Below are positions 50,746 through 58,990 of a stretch of DNA of 64,000 nucleotides, in pieces. Origin of the DNA: SKKC01 sp046542845. GTDB lineage: Bacteria; Spirochaetota; Spirochaetia; DSM-27196; SKKC01. Numbering within the stretch: position 1 is the stretch's first letter; each line of letters opens with the position of its first letter. A program made the translations under genes and the position numbers. The notes under the pieces were generated by a model, which saw only the letters and a program-made list of their open reading frames with translations, did not search any database and was not told where the DNA came from. The stretch spans positions 5,816 to 69,815 of the forward strand of contig JBKHAN010000010.1 of assembly GCA_046542845.1 (NCBI GenBank), in the 5' to 3' direction.

Positions 50746-51996
50746 CTATGGATACAGAAGCGTCCCGTCAGGCCCCCGAGTTCTTGTCCACTTCGGCGGC
50801 ACACAACGCGGCGGATATTCCAGCGCAAGCTCCTCGGCAAACTCCACCCCGAGACCTGGTTTGTCAGGAGGCAGAACCGCGCCGTCGTGCACCTCCGGAA
50901 TTCCGGGGAAGACGGCGCTCATGACGGCAGACGGCTCGTACATCTCCTGTATACCGAAATTCGGTACCGCAAAGTCAAGGTGGATATTCGCTGCGTGCCC
51001 GAATGGAGAACAGTCGCCCGGACCGTGCCATGCGGTTCGGATTCCATATGCTTCGCATAAGGCTGCGAGCTTTCGGGCCGGTGTTATGCCGCCTATGTGA
51101 CTGAGATGCACGCGTATAAAATCGATCAGTCGCTCGTGAACAACAGGGAGCCACTGTTCCGGTCCTGTAAACAGTTCTCCCAGTGCCAGAGGGGTCACGC
51201 TGTGCCTGCGAATCTCTCGCAACCACGGCCACTGTTCCGGGGGCACCGGGTCTTCGAGAAAAAAGAGTCCAACCGAGTCAAGCCGGGCAGCAAAGCGGGC
51301 GATTTCCCCGACGGGAACCCGCTCGTGAACGTCGTGCAGAAGCTCCACGTCAGAACCGAGGGCGTTACGAGCTTTGCTGAGCATGTCTACCGTCAGTGAC
51401 ATGTACCGCGCCGGGTCGATCGGGACCCGGTCGTCGGGCGCAGGCGGCGCTCCCGGCGTTCGAGAGATCCCCGTTGACTCGGTGGAACTTTCCGCGTCGG
51501 CCGAGCGGGTCATGGCGCCGGCTGCTCCGTAACCACCGAGCTGGCAGCGTACGAAGCGGTGCCCCGATTGAAGGAGATTCGACGCGCGATCGAGGAGCTC
51601 GGGAACCGTTGCCCCGTCGGCGTGGCGGTATACATCGACCCGATCGCGGCAGGCGCCACCGAGCAGCTGGTATACCGGCATGCCGGCGAGCTTGCCCTTG
51701 ATGTCCCAGAGTGCCATGTCGACACCGCCGATCGCGTTGTTCAACACGGGTCCTCCCCGCCAGTAGCTGTTCGCGTGCATAAGGCGCCACAGATCCTCGA
51801 TGCGAGCCGCATCGCGTTGCTTAAGCAGCGGGTCCAGGTATCGCGTGGTAACCTCGGCGACCGCGCTTGCGCGCTGGGTAAATGTGGCGCAGCCGTAGCC
51901 TGTTATCGCCGGGTCGGACGTCTCCACCACCGTTACAACAAGGTCGATTCCTTCAGGTGCCGTCACGACAGGGCGAACACGGGCGATAGTGAGCAT
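50746..51996 (-). CDS. manD: Mannonate dehydratase ManD-type enolase-superfamily acid sugar dehydratase
   Basis: A 416-residue enolase-superfamily enzyme. The ManD markers are VYRHADGA, the metal ligands in LLHDVHER, FFLEDPVPP and LGELFT, and the general-acid segment RTAWHGPGDCSPFGHAANIH. The metal ligands are all in place. Family members dehydrate D-mannonate (some also other aldonates) to 2-keto-3-deoxygluconate. The ATG at 51996 has GGAGG upstream. It leads an operon with a lactonase and an SDR. The true substrate could differ from mannonate. Confidence 0.87.
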   Translation of the reverse strand: MLTIARVRPVVTAPEGIDLVVTVVETSDPAITGYGCATFTQRASAVAEVTTRYLDPLLKQRDAARIEDLWRLMHANSYWRGGPVLNNAIGGVDMALWDIKGKLAGMPVYQLLGGACRDRVDVYRHADGATVPELLDRASNLLQSGHRFVRCQLGGYGAAGAMTRSADAESSTESTGISRTPGAPPAPDDRVPIDPARYMSLTVDMLSKARNALGSDVELLHDVHERVPVGEIARFAARLDSVGLFFLEDPVPPEQWPWLREIRRHSVTPLALGELFTGPEQWLPVVHERLIDFIRVHLSHIGGITPARKLAALCEAYGIRTAWHGPGDCSPFGHAANIHLDFAVPNFGIQEMYEPSAVMSAVFPGIPEVHDGAVLPPDKPGLGVEFAEELALEYPPRCVPPKWTRTRGPDGTLLYP

Positions 51997-52219
51997 ACGG
52001 AGAACCTCCAGACCTGGCTCCAGTCTACCGCAGGAGCCGCAGTATGAACACGTCGAATCGGAGTGAGAACGCCCATGAAGCATGCATGGCACATCCATTT
52101 TGCATGGAAGAGACGCAAGGTAATAGCTAAAACTTCTCCAATACGTAAATTTACATGCTCCTTGTGGGGCTTTTCCGAGTCGAAAAATTTGGCACAGATT
52201 TTGCTGTCAGAATTTTACT

Positions 52220-53230
52220 ATGACCACTATCGATACTATGGAGTATCCTCCGGAAATTGCCGGAAACTTCCCTGGATTCTTCTTTCATTTTGATGCCACC
52301 GAACGCGGGGATGTGTCTGAATTCTCCATATCAGATTCTATTCGCGTACTCACCGGCCTTGACCCTTTGGACCTGTCCGACGGTATAGCACCGGCGCTTG
52401 CGCTCGTATCTTCCGACGACAGAGCCGGTTTGCTTGAGAGTGTTGCGATTGCGATCTCACAACGCAGCGTATGGTCACGCGAGTTCAGATACAAGCGCGC
52501 CGACGGGTCAACCGGGTGGCTCGAGGGGCACTCATTCTGTCGCGAAGACCCGGACGGTGGATTCCGGTTCGGCGGCTACATGCTCGATATTACCCGGCAC
52601 AAGGAAGCTGAGGCGCGACTCGTTTCAGAACTGAAGGCCAAAACCCTTCGCATGAAAGAACTGAATCATCGGGTCAAAAACAACATGGCGACGGTAATAA
52701 GTCTTCTGGAACTTCAGAGCGCAACCAGCGGCAGCGACGAAGTGCGTGCGTCCCTGCGCGCGGCACAGGAGCGGGTTCGTTCGGTGCTCCTGCTTTATCA
52801 GGAACTTGAATCGGCAGAGGAACGCGATTCGGTCCAGGCCGATCATTATCTGCAAAGACTTTTACCCCGGGTCGTCGACGGTCTTACCGCCACCGCATCG
52901 GTCGAACTCGACGTGCAGGTATCGCCGCTGCGCATCGGCGGGTCGCTCATGTCCACGATCGCGCTCATCGTGAACGAGGGCGTGACGAACGCGCTGAAAT
53001 ACGCCTTCGAGGATCGCAGGACGCGACGAGTGGCGGTTCATTTGCAGAAAACCGCCCGCGGGACGCTCAAGCTCACCGTTCGGGATAACGGACGAGGCAT
53101 AGCAGACGGAGCCGAGGACGGGTTTGGGATGACCCTGATCCGCTCGCTGAGCGAGCAGATCAGAGGAGATCTCTCCATACGAAACGAACACGGTACGACA
53201 ATCGAACTGGAGTTCCCTGAAAGCGCCTAA
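52220..53230 (+). CDS. PAS-domain sensor histidine kinase, HisKA_2 type
   Basis: A 336-residue soluble kinase. A PAS domain fills about residues 20-125 (FRYKRADGSTGWLEGHSFCR, then GGYMLDITRHKEAE). The HisKA_2 dimerisation/phosphoacceptor segment MKELNHRVKNNMATVISLL places the phosphorylated His at 150. The ATPase domain has an N-box IVNEGVTNALKYAF and a G1 box VRDNGRGIADG. No membrane span or receiver is attached, and no response regulator is adjacent. It overlaps the convergent permease gene by four bases. No ribosome site is seen. Confidence 0.9.
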   Translation: MTTIDTMEYPPEIAGNFPGFFFHFDATERGDVSEFSISDSIRVLTGLDPLDLSDGIAPALALVSSDDRAGLLESVAIAISQRSVWSREFRYKRADGSTGWLEGHSFCREDPDGGFRFGGYMLDITRHKEAEARLVSELKAKTLRMKELNHRVKNNMATVISLLELQSATSGSDEVRASLRAAQERVRSVLLLYQELESAEERDSVQADHYLQRLLPRVVDGLTATASVELDVQVSPLRIGGSLMSTIALIVNEGVTNALKYAFEDRRTRRVAVHLQKTARGTLKLTVRDNGRGIADGAEDGFGMTLIRSLSEQIRGDLSIRNEHGTTIELEFPESA

Positions 53231-54060
53231 CCTTTGATTGCACCGATCGTCAGCCCCTTGATCAGAGCCTTCGAGAAGGTGACCACGACGATCAGAATCG
53301 GAACGACCGATATCGCGATACCGAGATAAATCGCGCCGAAGTTCGATTCGTAGAGGCCCCGGATGTTCGCAATGACGATCGGCAGTGGAAACTTATCGGC
53401 TGAGTTCAGGAGGACCAGTGGAGTAATGAGATCGTTCCACTTGTTTATGAACGTGAATATGGACAGGGTCGCGATGGCCGGCATCGCAAGAGGGAAAATA
53501 ATCGTCAAAAATGTCCGGAACTCGCCGGAACCGTCGATTATCGCAGCCTCTATCAGAGAATCCGAGATACTCGACTGTATGTACGCCCGAACGAAGAACA
53601 CCATGGCCGGGTTTGCGATCATGGGCAGGATCAGTGGAGCGTAGGTATCGAGAAGCCCGAGGTTGAGAACCAGGTCGTAGTATCCAATGAGTCCAAGCTG
53701 CTGCGGTATCATCATGGTCGCCAGGACAACCCAGAACAGTGTTTCACGAAACCGAAAACGGAACTTCGCGAATCCGTACGCGGTGAGCGCGCTGAAGAAC
53801 GCGGAAAGCATCACCGAGGGAACTGCGATTATGGCGCTTGAGTAAAACCCGCGCCATATATTCACCCGCGACTGAATAATGCTGTAGTTGCGAGCCAGCT
53901 GGTCGCCGGGAGTAAGCCAGACACCCTGGGAGATTTCCACGTTGCTTCGAGTCGCGTTGATAATCATCATGTAAAAAGGCATGACGCTAAGAAGCGCCAG
54001 ACCGAGGAGGAAGCCCCATAGAAGAATGCGAACAACAAGCGGTCGTTTCTCGACGATCAT
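53227..54060 (-). CDS. Sugar ABC transporter permease, MalG/UgpE-like
   Basis: A 277-residue inner-membrane permease with six predicted helices. The EAA loop that contacts the ATPase appears as EAAIIDGSGEFRTFLTIIFP (about residues 180-200). It pairs with the MalF-like permease, whose gene overlaps it by four bases (ATGA). No ATP-binding subunit is encoded here, so a shared MsmK-type ATPase elsewhere is expected. Confidence 0.93.
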   Translation of the reverse strand: MIVEKRPLVVRILLWGFLLGLALLSVMPFYMMIINATRSNVEISQGVWLTPGDQLARNYSIIQSRVNIWRGFYSSAIIAVPSVMLSAFFSALTAYGFAKFRFRFRETLFWVVLATMMIPQQLGLIGYYDLVLNLGLLDTYAPLILPMIANPAMVFFVRAYIQSSISDSLIEAAIIDGSGEFRTFLTIIFPLAMPAIATLSIFTFINKWNDLITPLVLLNSADKFPLPIVIANIRGLYESNFGAIYLGIAISVVPILIVVVTFSKALIKGLTIGAIKG

Positions 54061-54950
54061 GGGCGAACCCTCCTGACAGACCCCGGCTCACGATTCAGTA
54101 TCGAGTAGATAACCACGGAGAAAAGGAGAATCATGAGGAAGAGGAAAAGCGCGACGGTAGCCGCATAGCCGGTATTAAAGAAGTGAAAGGCCTGATTATA
54201 GAGATACAGCACCATGGTGGTCAGGGCGTTGTCCGGTGCCCCACGGCCGTTGGTGAGCACGCGAGGAATATCAAAGATCTGCAGCCCTCCGATCAGCGAT
54301 GTAATAAGCACGTACAGCATCGTCGGCCGTAGTAGAGGAAGCGTTATGAACCTGAAGACCTGAAACCTTGCCGCGCCGTCGATATAGGCAGCTTCATAAA
54401 GATCCTCGTTTATCGCGCTCAAACCGGCCATAAAGATTATGGTGGTGTATCCGAACCATTGCCACCACTGTATAGCCGAAACGGTTCCCTGAGCGAAACG
54501 GGGAATCTGGAGCCAGTTGATCGGTTCCTGTATCGCTCCGATCCGCATGAGCATCATGTTCAGGGTGCCGAAGCGCCAGTCCATAAGAACCGCAAAGAGA
54601 ACACCGATTGACGCTGCGGTGACGAGATTCGGCAGAAAATACAGCGTCCGAAGCGTTTCGCGTCCCTTCGTACTTCGTTCGCTGAGGACCACCGCAAGAA
54701 ATAGGGCTATCAGTATCTGCGGAATAAAATTTACGATCCAGATGTACCAGGTATTTCCGATAGCGGTGAGGAACAACTCGGTAGTTACGAGCCTCCGATA
54801 GTTCTCAAGGCCGGCGAATTCGGTCCGAATCATTGTGACCGATCGCTGAAAACTCAATAGGAATGTAAACACGATCGGATATAACTGAAACACCAGAAAC
54901 GCGACGAAATACGGAAGAATAAACAAATACCCCTTGGTGCTGCGCTTCAT
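54057..54950 (-). CDS. Sugar ABC transporter permease, MalF/UgpA-like
   Basis: A 297-residue permease with about six helices. It begins KGYLFILPYFVAFLVFQLYP, a typical start for the family. The EAA loop is YEAAYIDGAARFQVFRFITL (about 195-214). I start it at the second of two adjacent ATG codons (54950), which gives a better distance to the AGGGGG site. It lies 79 bases after the binding-protein gene, with a hairpin in the gap. Confidence 0.93.
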   Translation of the reverse strand: MKRSTKGYLFILPYFVAFLVFQLYPIVFTFLLSFQRSVTMIRTEFAGLENYRRLVTTELFLTAIGNTWYIWIVNFIPQILIALFLAVVLSERSTKGRETLRTLYFLPNLVTAASIGVLFAVLMDWRFGTLNMMLMRIGAIQEPINWLQIPRFAQGTVSAIQWWQWFGYTTIIFMAGLSAINEDLYEAAYIDGAARFQVFRFITLPLLRPTMLYVLITSLIGGLQIFDIPRVLTNGRGAPDNALTTMVLYLYNQAFHFFNTGYAATVALFLFLMILLFSVVIYSILNREPGSVRRVRP

Positions 54951-54969
54951 CATTCCCCCTTTAGAGCAA

Positions 54970-54996
54970 GGCCGGACAGCATGTCGCTGACCGGCC
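54970..54996 (-). terminator. Intercistronic hairpin between binding-protein and permease genes
   Basis: GGCCGG and CCGGCC, extended by CAGC/GCTG across a single mismatch, form a strong stem with a five-base loop and no T-tract. Such structures typically protect the upstream binding-protein message and lower permease expression. Confidence 0.6.
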
Positions 54997-55029
54997 GATA
55001 ATGGATATTGGCCTCGAAACAGTATGTAC

Positions 55030-56358
55030 CTACGGGCGTTCCACGACCACTTCACTGATGTTAGGCAGGAAATCGCGTGCAGCAGTTTCGAAGTCGGCAA
55101 TCGCCTCGTCCAGAGTCTTCTGTCCGTTTACAAACTGCTCGACCTCATCGCCCCAGGCGTTCTGGATCTGAAAGTCCCACGGCCCGATAAACGATACATC
55201 AACCTGCTGAACCTGATCGAAGAAATATGCGTAGTGGTTCTGACCGTCCAGGAAAGGATCGGAGAAATCGTCCTGGATTCGGGCGAGAACGTTGGTGTTC
55301 GAAACGAAATCTCCGGTGCTTCGAGCCCACTCTTCGTGAAACTCCGGATTGCTGCCCACAAACTCAACGAAGGCCCACGCGAGATCCTTCTGTTCGGAGT
55401 TCCGGTTTATACCGACCCATGTGCCACCCCAGGTATAGGCAGCGGGAGGACTCGCAAGACCCCAGTCACCACGAAACTCGGCGTTTCCTTCATCGGCTTC
55501 AGGTTCGGCATTCGGCTTCATGACGTAGTGCAGCCCCCAGGTCGGGAGAATGTAGGCGAACACGCTGCCGTCTGCCATCGAAGAGAACCAGGGAGGGTCC
55601 CATGTTGTTGCGCCGGCTTCAATGCGATTCTCGCGCATCTCCCGTGCTACCTGCATAAACTCCACCAGCGACTCCGGAATGACGAGTCGGTCGTCAACGA
55701 TGTAGGGTTCACTCCGCTGGTTATACACAAACTCTGTCATGTCTGTGTAGCCGGACAGCAGATAGCGCTCCCCGTCGTATTCCTCCCGTATCATTTCACC
55801 AAGCTCATAGAACCGGTCAAGGTCGCTCGTCCATTCGGAAACAGCGTCGGGATCGTCAGTACCGAGGATATCCTGTGCAATGTCGCGCCTGTAGAACAAT
55901 CCGCCCGGGGTAGCCTGCCAGCTGAGTGCCGTGATGTCGCCGTCGGTGTTTCGCGAGAGCTCGGTAACGTACTCCACCAGGTCGCCAACCAGTTCCTCGG
56001 CATTGTAGGGTTCGCCGGAAATCGGCTCCCAGTAGTCCGATTCGATAAACTGACGGAAAAACGCACGTTCGCCGGTAAAGACGTCCGGCGTGGCAGAACG
56101 CGAGCGCATCGCATTGGTAATGCGGTTCAGATACTGTTCGTCGGCGTTCGGTATAACGACAAACTCGACCTCAATATCCGGATATACCTCGTTGAAGGGT
56201 TCTATCATGTCACCCATTTCGTCGGTGAAGGACCATACGACGAGACGGCCGCTGAGTTCGCCGGGCTCGTCCGTGACTTCCTGAGCCTCTTCGCCGCAAC
56301 CGGCCAACAGAAGCAGCACAGCCAGCATCAACGCTGGTGCTACGAGACGTTTTCTCAT
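55030..56358 (-). CDS. Sugar ABC transporter substrate-binding lipoprotein
   Basis: A 442-residue family 1 extracellular solute-binding protein. The lipoprotein signal MRKRLVAPALMLAVLLLLAG ends at the lipobox Cys in LLAGCGEE. The mature chain starts LVVWSFTDEMGDMIEPFNEV, typical of the group, and has WQATPGGLFYRRDIAQ and an aromatic-rich ligand cleft (WDPPWFSS, YTWGGTWVG). The ATG at 56358 has a strong AAGGAGG site. It leads the importer operon and faces the GntR/LacI-type regulator. The sugar is unknown. Confidence 0.94.
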   Translation of the reverse strand: MRKRLVAPALMLAVLLLLAGCGEEAQEVTDEPGELSGRLVVWSFTDEMGDMIEPFNEVYPDIEVEFVVIPNADEQYLNRITNAMRSRSATPDVFTGERAFFRQFIESDYWEPISGEPYNAEELVGDLVEYVTELSRNTDGDITALSWQATPGGLFYRRDIAQDILGTDDPDAVSEWTSDLDRFYELGEMIREEYDGERYLLSGYTDMTEFVYNQRSEPYIVDDRLVIPESLVEFMQVAREMRENRIEAGATTWDPPWFSSMADGSVFAYILPTWGLHYVMKPNAEPEADEGNAEFRGDWGLASPPAAYTWGGTWVGINRNSEQKDLAWAFVEFVGSNPEFHEEWARSTGDFVSNTNVLARIQDDFSDPFLDGQNHYAYFFDQVQQVDVSFIGPWDFQIQNAWGDEVEQFVNGQKTLDEAIADFETAARDFLPNISEVVVERP

Positions 56359-56377
56359 AGTTACCTCCTTGTATTTA

Positions 56378-56418
56378 GTTGTATTCTTTTTGCGTCTGAA
56401 AAAAGACACAAATACAAC
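56378..56418. promoter_or_regulatory. Operator-like element upstream of the sugar-binding protein gene
   Basis: GTTGTATT (56378-56385) and AATACAAC (56411-56418) form a perfect 8-base inverted repeat around a TTTTTGCGTCTGAAAAAA core. An extra TTGTATT copy lies at 56369-56375. The left arm and core recur upstream of the regulator gene, which suggests a binding site for that regulator. Confidence 0.5.
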
Positions 56419-56516
56419 CTGAAAGGACGGTATCACGGTTTATTTGGTCCGTAAAGCGTCATTTTTCGTGCTTCTCACATATTTTATAAAAAACGATAAA
56501 ACAATGGTGTTCTTAC

Positions 56517-56555
56517 TTGTATTATCTTTTGCTATCTGAAAAAAACGAATATAAT
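56517..56555 (+). promoter_or_regulatory. Second operator-like copy and promoter of the regulator gene
   Basis: TTGTATTATCTTTTGC followed by TCTGAAAAAA repeats the element at 56378-56418 in the same orientation. It ends in a perfect TATAAT (56550-56555). The start codon of the regulator lies nine bases further on, so the message should be nearly leaderless and the operator overlaps the promoter (autoregulation inferred). Confidence 0.5.
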
Positions 56556-56564
56556 CACGACATC

Positions 56565-57680
56565 ATGCGTACCGAGACCGGGTTCAAGTACCTGAAGATT
56601 CGTGACCTTCTGGTTGAACACTTTCGAGAATCAGAGTACCAGCCGGAGACCAGGCTACCAACCGAACTGGAACTGACGCAGTATTTCCACGTGAGCCGGA
56701 CAACGATCCGACAGGCATTAGCGATTCTCGAGAAAGACGGAGTTATCGAGAAAAAACACGGCAGTGGAACGTTTTTTGTCGGCCATAAGTTACGCCACCC
56801 GGACGTTGAAGCGTCCAAAGGCCTTATAGGCTTTGTAAGCTTCTTTTTTATGGATTACATCTATCCCGACATCGTAAGCGGTGCCGAAGACGAACTGTTC
56901 GAGAATGGATACTCGCTCGCGCTCGCAAACTGCAAAATGGATCGTGAGAAAGAGCTGGAGTCGGTGGTGCGGCTGCTCGATCAGGACGTGAAAGGACTGG
57001 TGATCGAGCCCTCGAGAAATGCGGATATGAAGGAAAACCATCCGCTCCTGGAACTCATCTACAAGCGCAACGTCCCGGTCGTCAGCACACACTGGGGTGT
57101 CAGCGACGAGAGACTCTCGACGGTATCAGTAAACGATGAGTCGGCCGGATATCAGGCGACCAGATACCTTATTGAACGCGGACACCGCCGGATTGGCATG
57201 GTCTTCAAGGCCGACGTCGCGGCCGGTGTCGCACGGTATGCCGGATACAGAAAAGCTATGACCGAAGCAGGTCTGCCGGTTGACCCGAACGCCCTGGCGT
57301 CGTTCACGAATGATGACGAGCGCCTTGACATTGACCAGGGTGGCGTCTGCACGAGACGAATACTCGCACACGCTTCGCTCGAATCACGGGTCACAGGCAT
57401 TGTTTACTTCAACGATCGCACGGCACAGCAGGGATACCTGGCCATTCGGGAGTCAGGGCTGACGATCCCTGACGACATATCGGTGATCGGATACGACAAT
57501 TACAGGACATCGTCAATGCTGCAACCGGGCCTCACAACCTTTGAGCATCCGAAATATGAACTCGGGAAATGGGCGGCACGACTTCTGATTCATAAAATTG
57601 AGCGCGGCGGACAAACCCTGCCCATGAAACTTTTTTTCCAGCCCGTACTCGTGGAGCGGGCAAGCGTCAGACGTCTATAG
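56565..57680 (+). CDS. GntR-type DNA-binding domain fused to LacI-type sugar sensor (AraR-like regulator)
   Basis: A 371-residue transcription factor. Residues 1-75 form a GntR winged helix (RLPTELELTQYFHVSRTTIR, then EKKHGSGTFFVG). Residues about 85-371 form a LacI/periplasmic-binding-protein-like effector domain (GLIGFVSFFF, RGHRRIGMVF, VIGYDNYRTSSMLQPGLTTF). This architecture is known from AraR of Bacillus. It is divergent from the importer operon, whose upstream region shares a repeat with its own promoter. No ribosome site precedes the ATG. Confidence 0.92.
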   Translation: MRTETGFKYLKIRDLLVEHFRESEYQPETRLPTELELTQYFHVSRTTIRQALAILEKDGVIEKKHGSGTFFVGHKLRHPDVEASKGLIGFVSFFFMDYIYPDIVSGAEDELFENGYSLALANCKMDREKELESVVRLLDQDVKGLVIEPSRNADMKENHPLLELIYKRNVPVVSTHWGVSDERLSTVSVNDESAGYQATRYLIERGHRRIGMVFKADVAAGVARYAGYRKAMTEAGLPVDPNALASFTNDDERLDIDQGGVCTRRILAHASLESRVTGIVYFNDRTAQQGYLAIRESGLTIPDDISVIGYDNYRTSSMLQPGLTTFEHPKYELGKWAARLLIHKIERGGQTLPMKLFFQPVLVERASVRRL

Positions 57681-58790
57681 GGTATCGGGTGCGTGCCGAT
57701 GGGGAAACCGTATCAGGACAAGCGTGTCCGGATCGGCAGCCGAAAGACGATTTCCTCCGATATCCTCGGTCAGACTTCGCAACGCCATGAGCGCCATTGC
57801 ATCGAGTCGTGCAGCATGCGCTCGGATGCGAAACTCAAGGGCTTCGGTGACCCGTTCCAGCTCGAGAGACACACGATGATCACCGAAGACGAACCCGCCC
57901 GATGCACACGCCGACACCACTTCGGTCGCGATCAGCGTGATACTGACCGCGTCACTGACATCGACGGTCGCATCCGAGACCGATAGCGTGATCCCTCCGC
58001 CTTCGGCACCGGACTGCCTGAGAACCCGCATGAAATGTGGTTCTAGTCGCTGCAGCAGGTCATACGATTCAATACGCCCCTCCATCGCGGTCTCGGCGAG
58101 CAGCCTGTGTATTTCCGTAGCGGCGGCAAGGCGTGCGGCTGTTCGCCCGGTGTGACTGGAAACCGGTGAAGCGTCAAGCGCAACGGCCTGAACGTTCATC
58201 ATCCTGTCAATGAAACTGATGGCTTCACTGACCGCACGATCTGCCTTCGACGGGGCGCGTTCCTTGTGTATCCAACCGAGGGTAAGTGCCAATGTAAACA
58301 GGGCGGTCAGGTCGTGATCCGACCAGGTACGCTGGAACCTGCAGTCATCGAATCCGACGAAGCCGTGGAGCGAGCCCCGTGTGAAAACAGGGAGAATAAG
58401 CAACGACTGTATGCCCTGGGATTCGAGCATCGCCTGCTCAGCTTCGGGAAAGGATGACACGGGTCCGTGGACAGGCAAATAGGCATGGAAGTGATCGATC
58501 CACCTCGTGTATCCAGCGTCTAGAAGCGGAATGTCCTGCAGGTCCGGATTGTCAATCTGTGCTTCGATACCGGGCGCACACCACTCGTAGCGCTGCGATG
58601 CCAGCACTGTACTGTGTTCGTCGAAATGGACTTCAAAAAAGTAGACCCGGTCGACCCTGAGCGCTTTACCGACAGTGCCAAATGCTTCCGTAACATCCGG
58701 GGACGTTCCCTGTTCGCTCATGAGGATTCTCCGTGCCTTGAGAACCTCGGCAATAAGACGCTGCTCGTTCGCATCCTGCGCGTACATCAT
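57675..58790 (-). CDS. GAF-domain protein with degenerate histidine-kinase core
   Basis: A 371-residue soluble protein. A GAF domain fills about residues 20-175 (LLILPVFTRGSLHGFVGFDD). The following region aligns by eye with HisKA_2 kinases but lacks the HRVKNN-type phosphoacceptor. In its place is MMNVQAVALDASPVSSH. The ATPase part has EVVSACASGGF where active kinases have an N-box, and no clear G boxes. It is probably a catalytically dead sensor. The start is the first of two adjacent ATG codons after GAGGTGATG. The 3' end overlaps the regulator gene by six bases. Confidence 0.7.
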   Translation of the reverse strand: MMYAQDANEQRLIAEVLKARRILMSEQGTSPDVTEAFGTVGKALRVDRVYFFEVHFDEHSTVLASQRYEWCAPGIEAQIDNPDLQDIPLLDAGYTRWIDHFHAYLPVHGPVSSFPEAEQAMLESQGIQSLLILPVFTRGSLHGFVGFDDCRFQRTWSDHDLTALFTLALTLGWIHKERAPSKADRAVSEAISFIDRMMNVQAVALDASPVSSHTGRTAARLAAATEIHRLLAETAMEGRIESYDLLQRLEPHFMRVLRQSGAEGGGITLSVSDATVDVSDAVSITLIATEVVSACASGGFVFGDHRVSLELERVTEALEFRIRAHAARLDAMALMALRSLTEDIGGNRLSAADPDTLVLIRFPHRHAPDTL

Positions 58791-58952
58791 GGCATCACCT
58801 CGCATTTTGGTAACTGTGAAAGCAATATACGGGCCAGGTTATCTTTTTTGATATTTTAGCCATCTATCGGCTGCAGACCCAAGCGATCGAGGCGGAATTT
58901 TTCAGTCTGCATGGCAAACTGCATGAACGATGCATCCTGCACAAGAACACTA

Positions 58953-58981
58953 ATGACAGCTTACCGTGTCGGGAATACACT
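58953..58981 (+). promoter_or_regulatory. Promoter of the GPH transporter gene, nearly leaderless
   Basis: ATGACA (58953-58958), a 17-base spacer, then TACACT (58976-58981). The ATG starts nine bases later and no ribosome site is present. Just upstream, TGCATG is repeated (58908, 58920 and a variant at 58931), possibly an operator. Confidence 0.45.
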
Positions 58982-58990
58982 GCTACTGCC

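Noticed and set aside
55024..56454. 476-codon open frame on the plus strand
   Set aside because: Antisense to the sugar-binding lipoprotein, which has a clear lipobox and family motifs.
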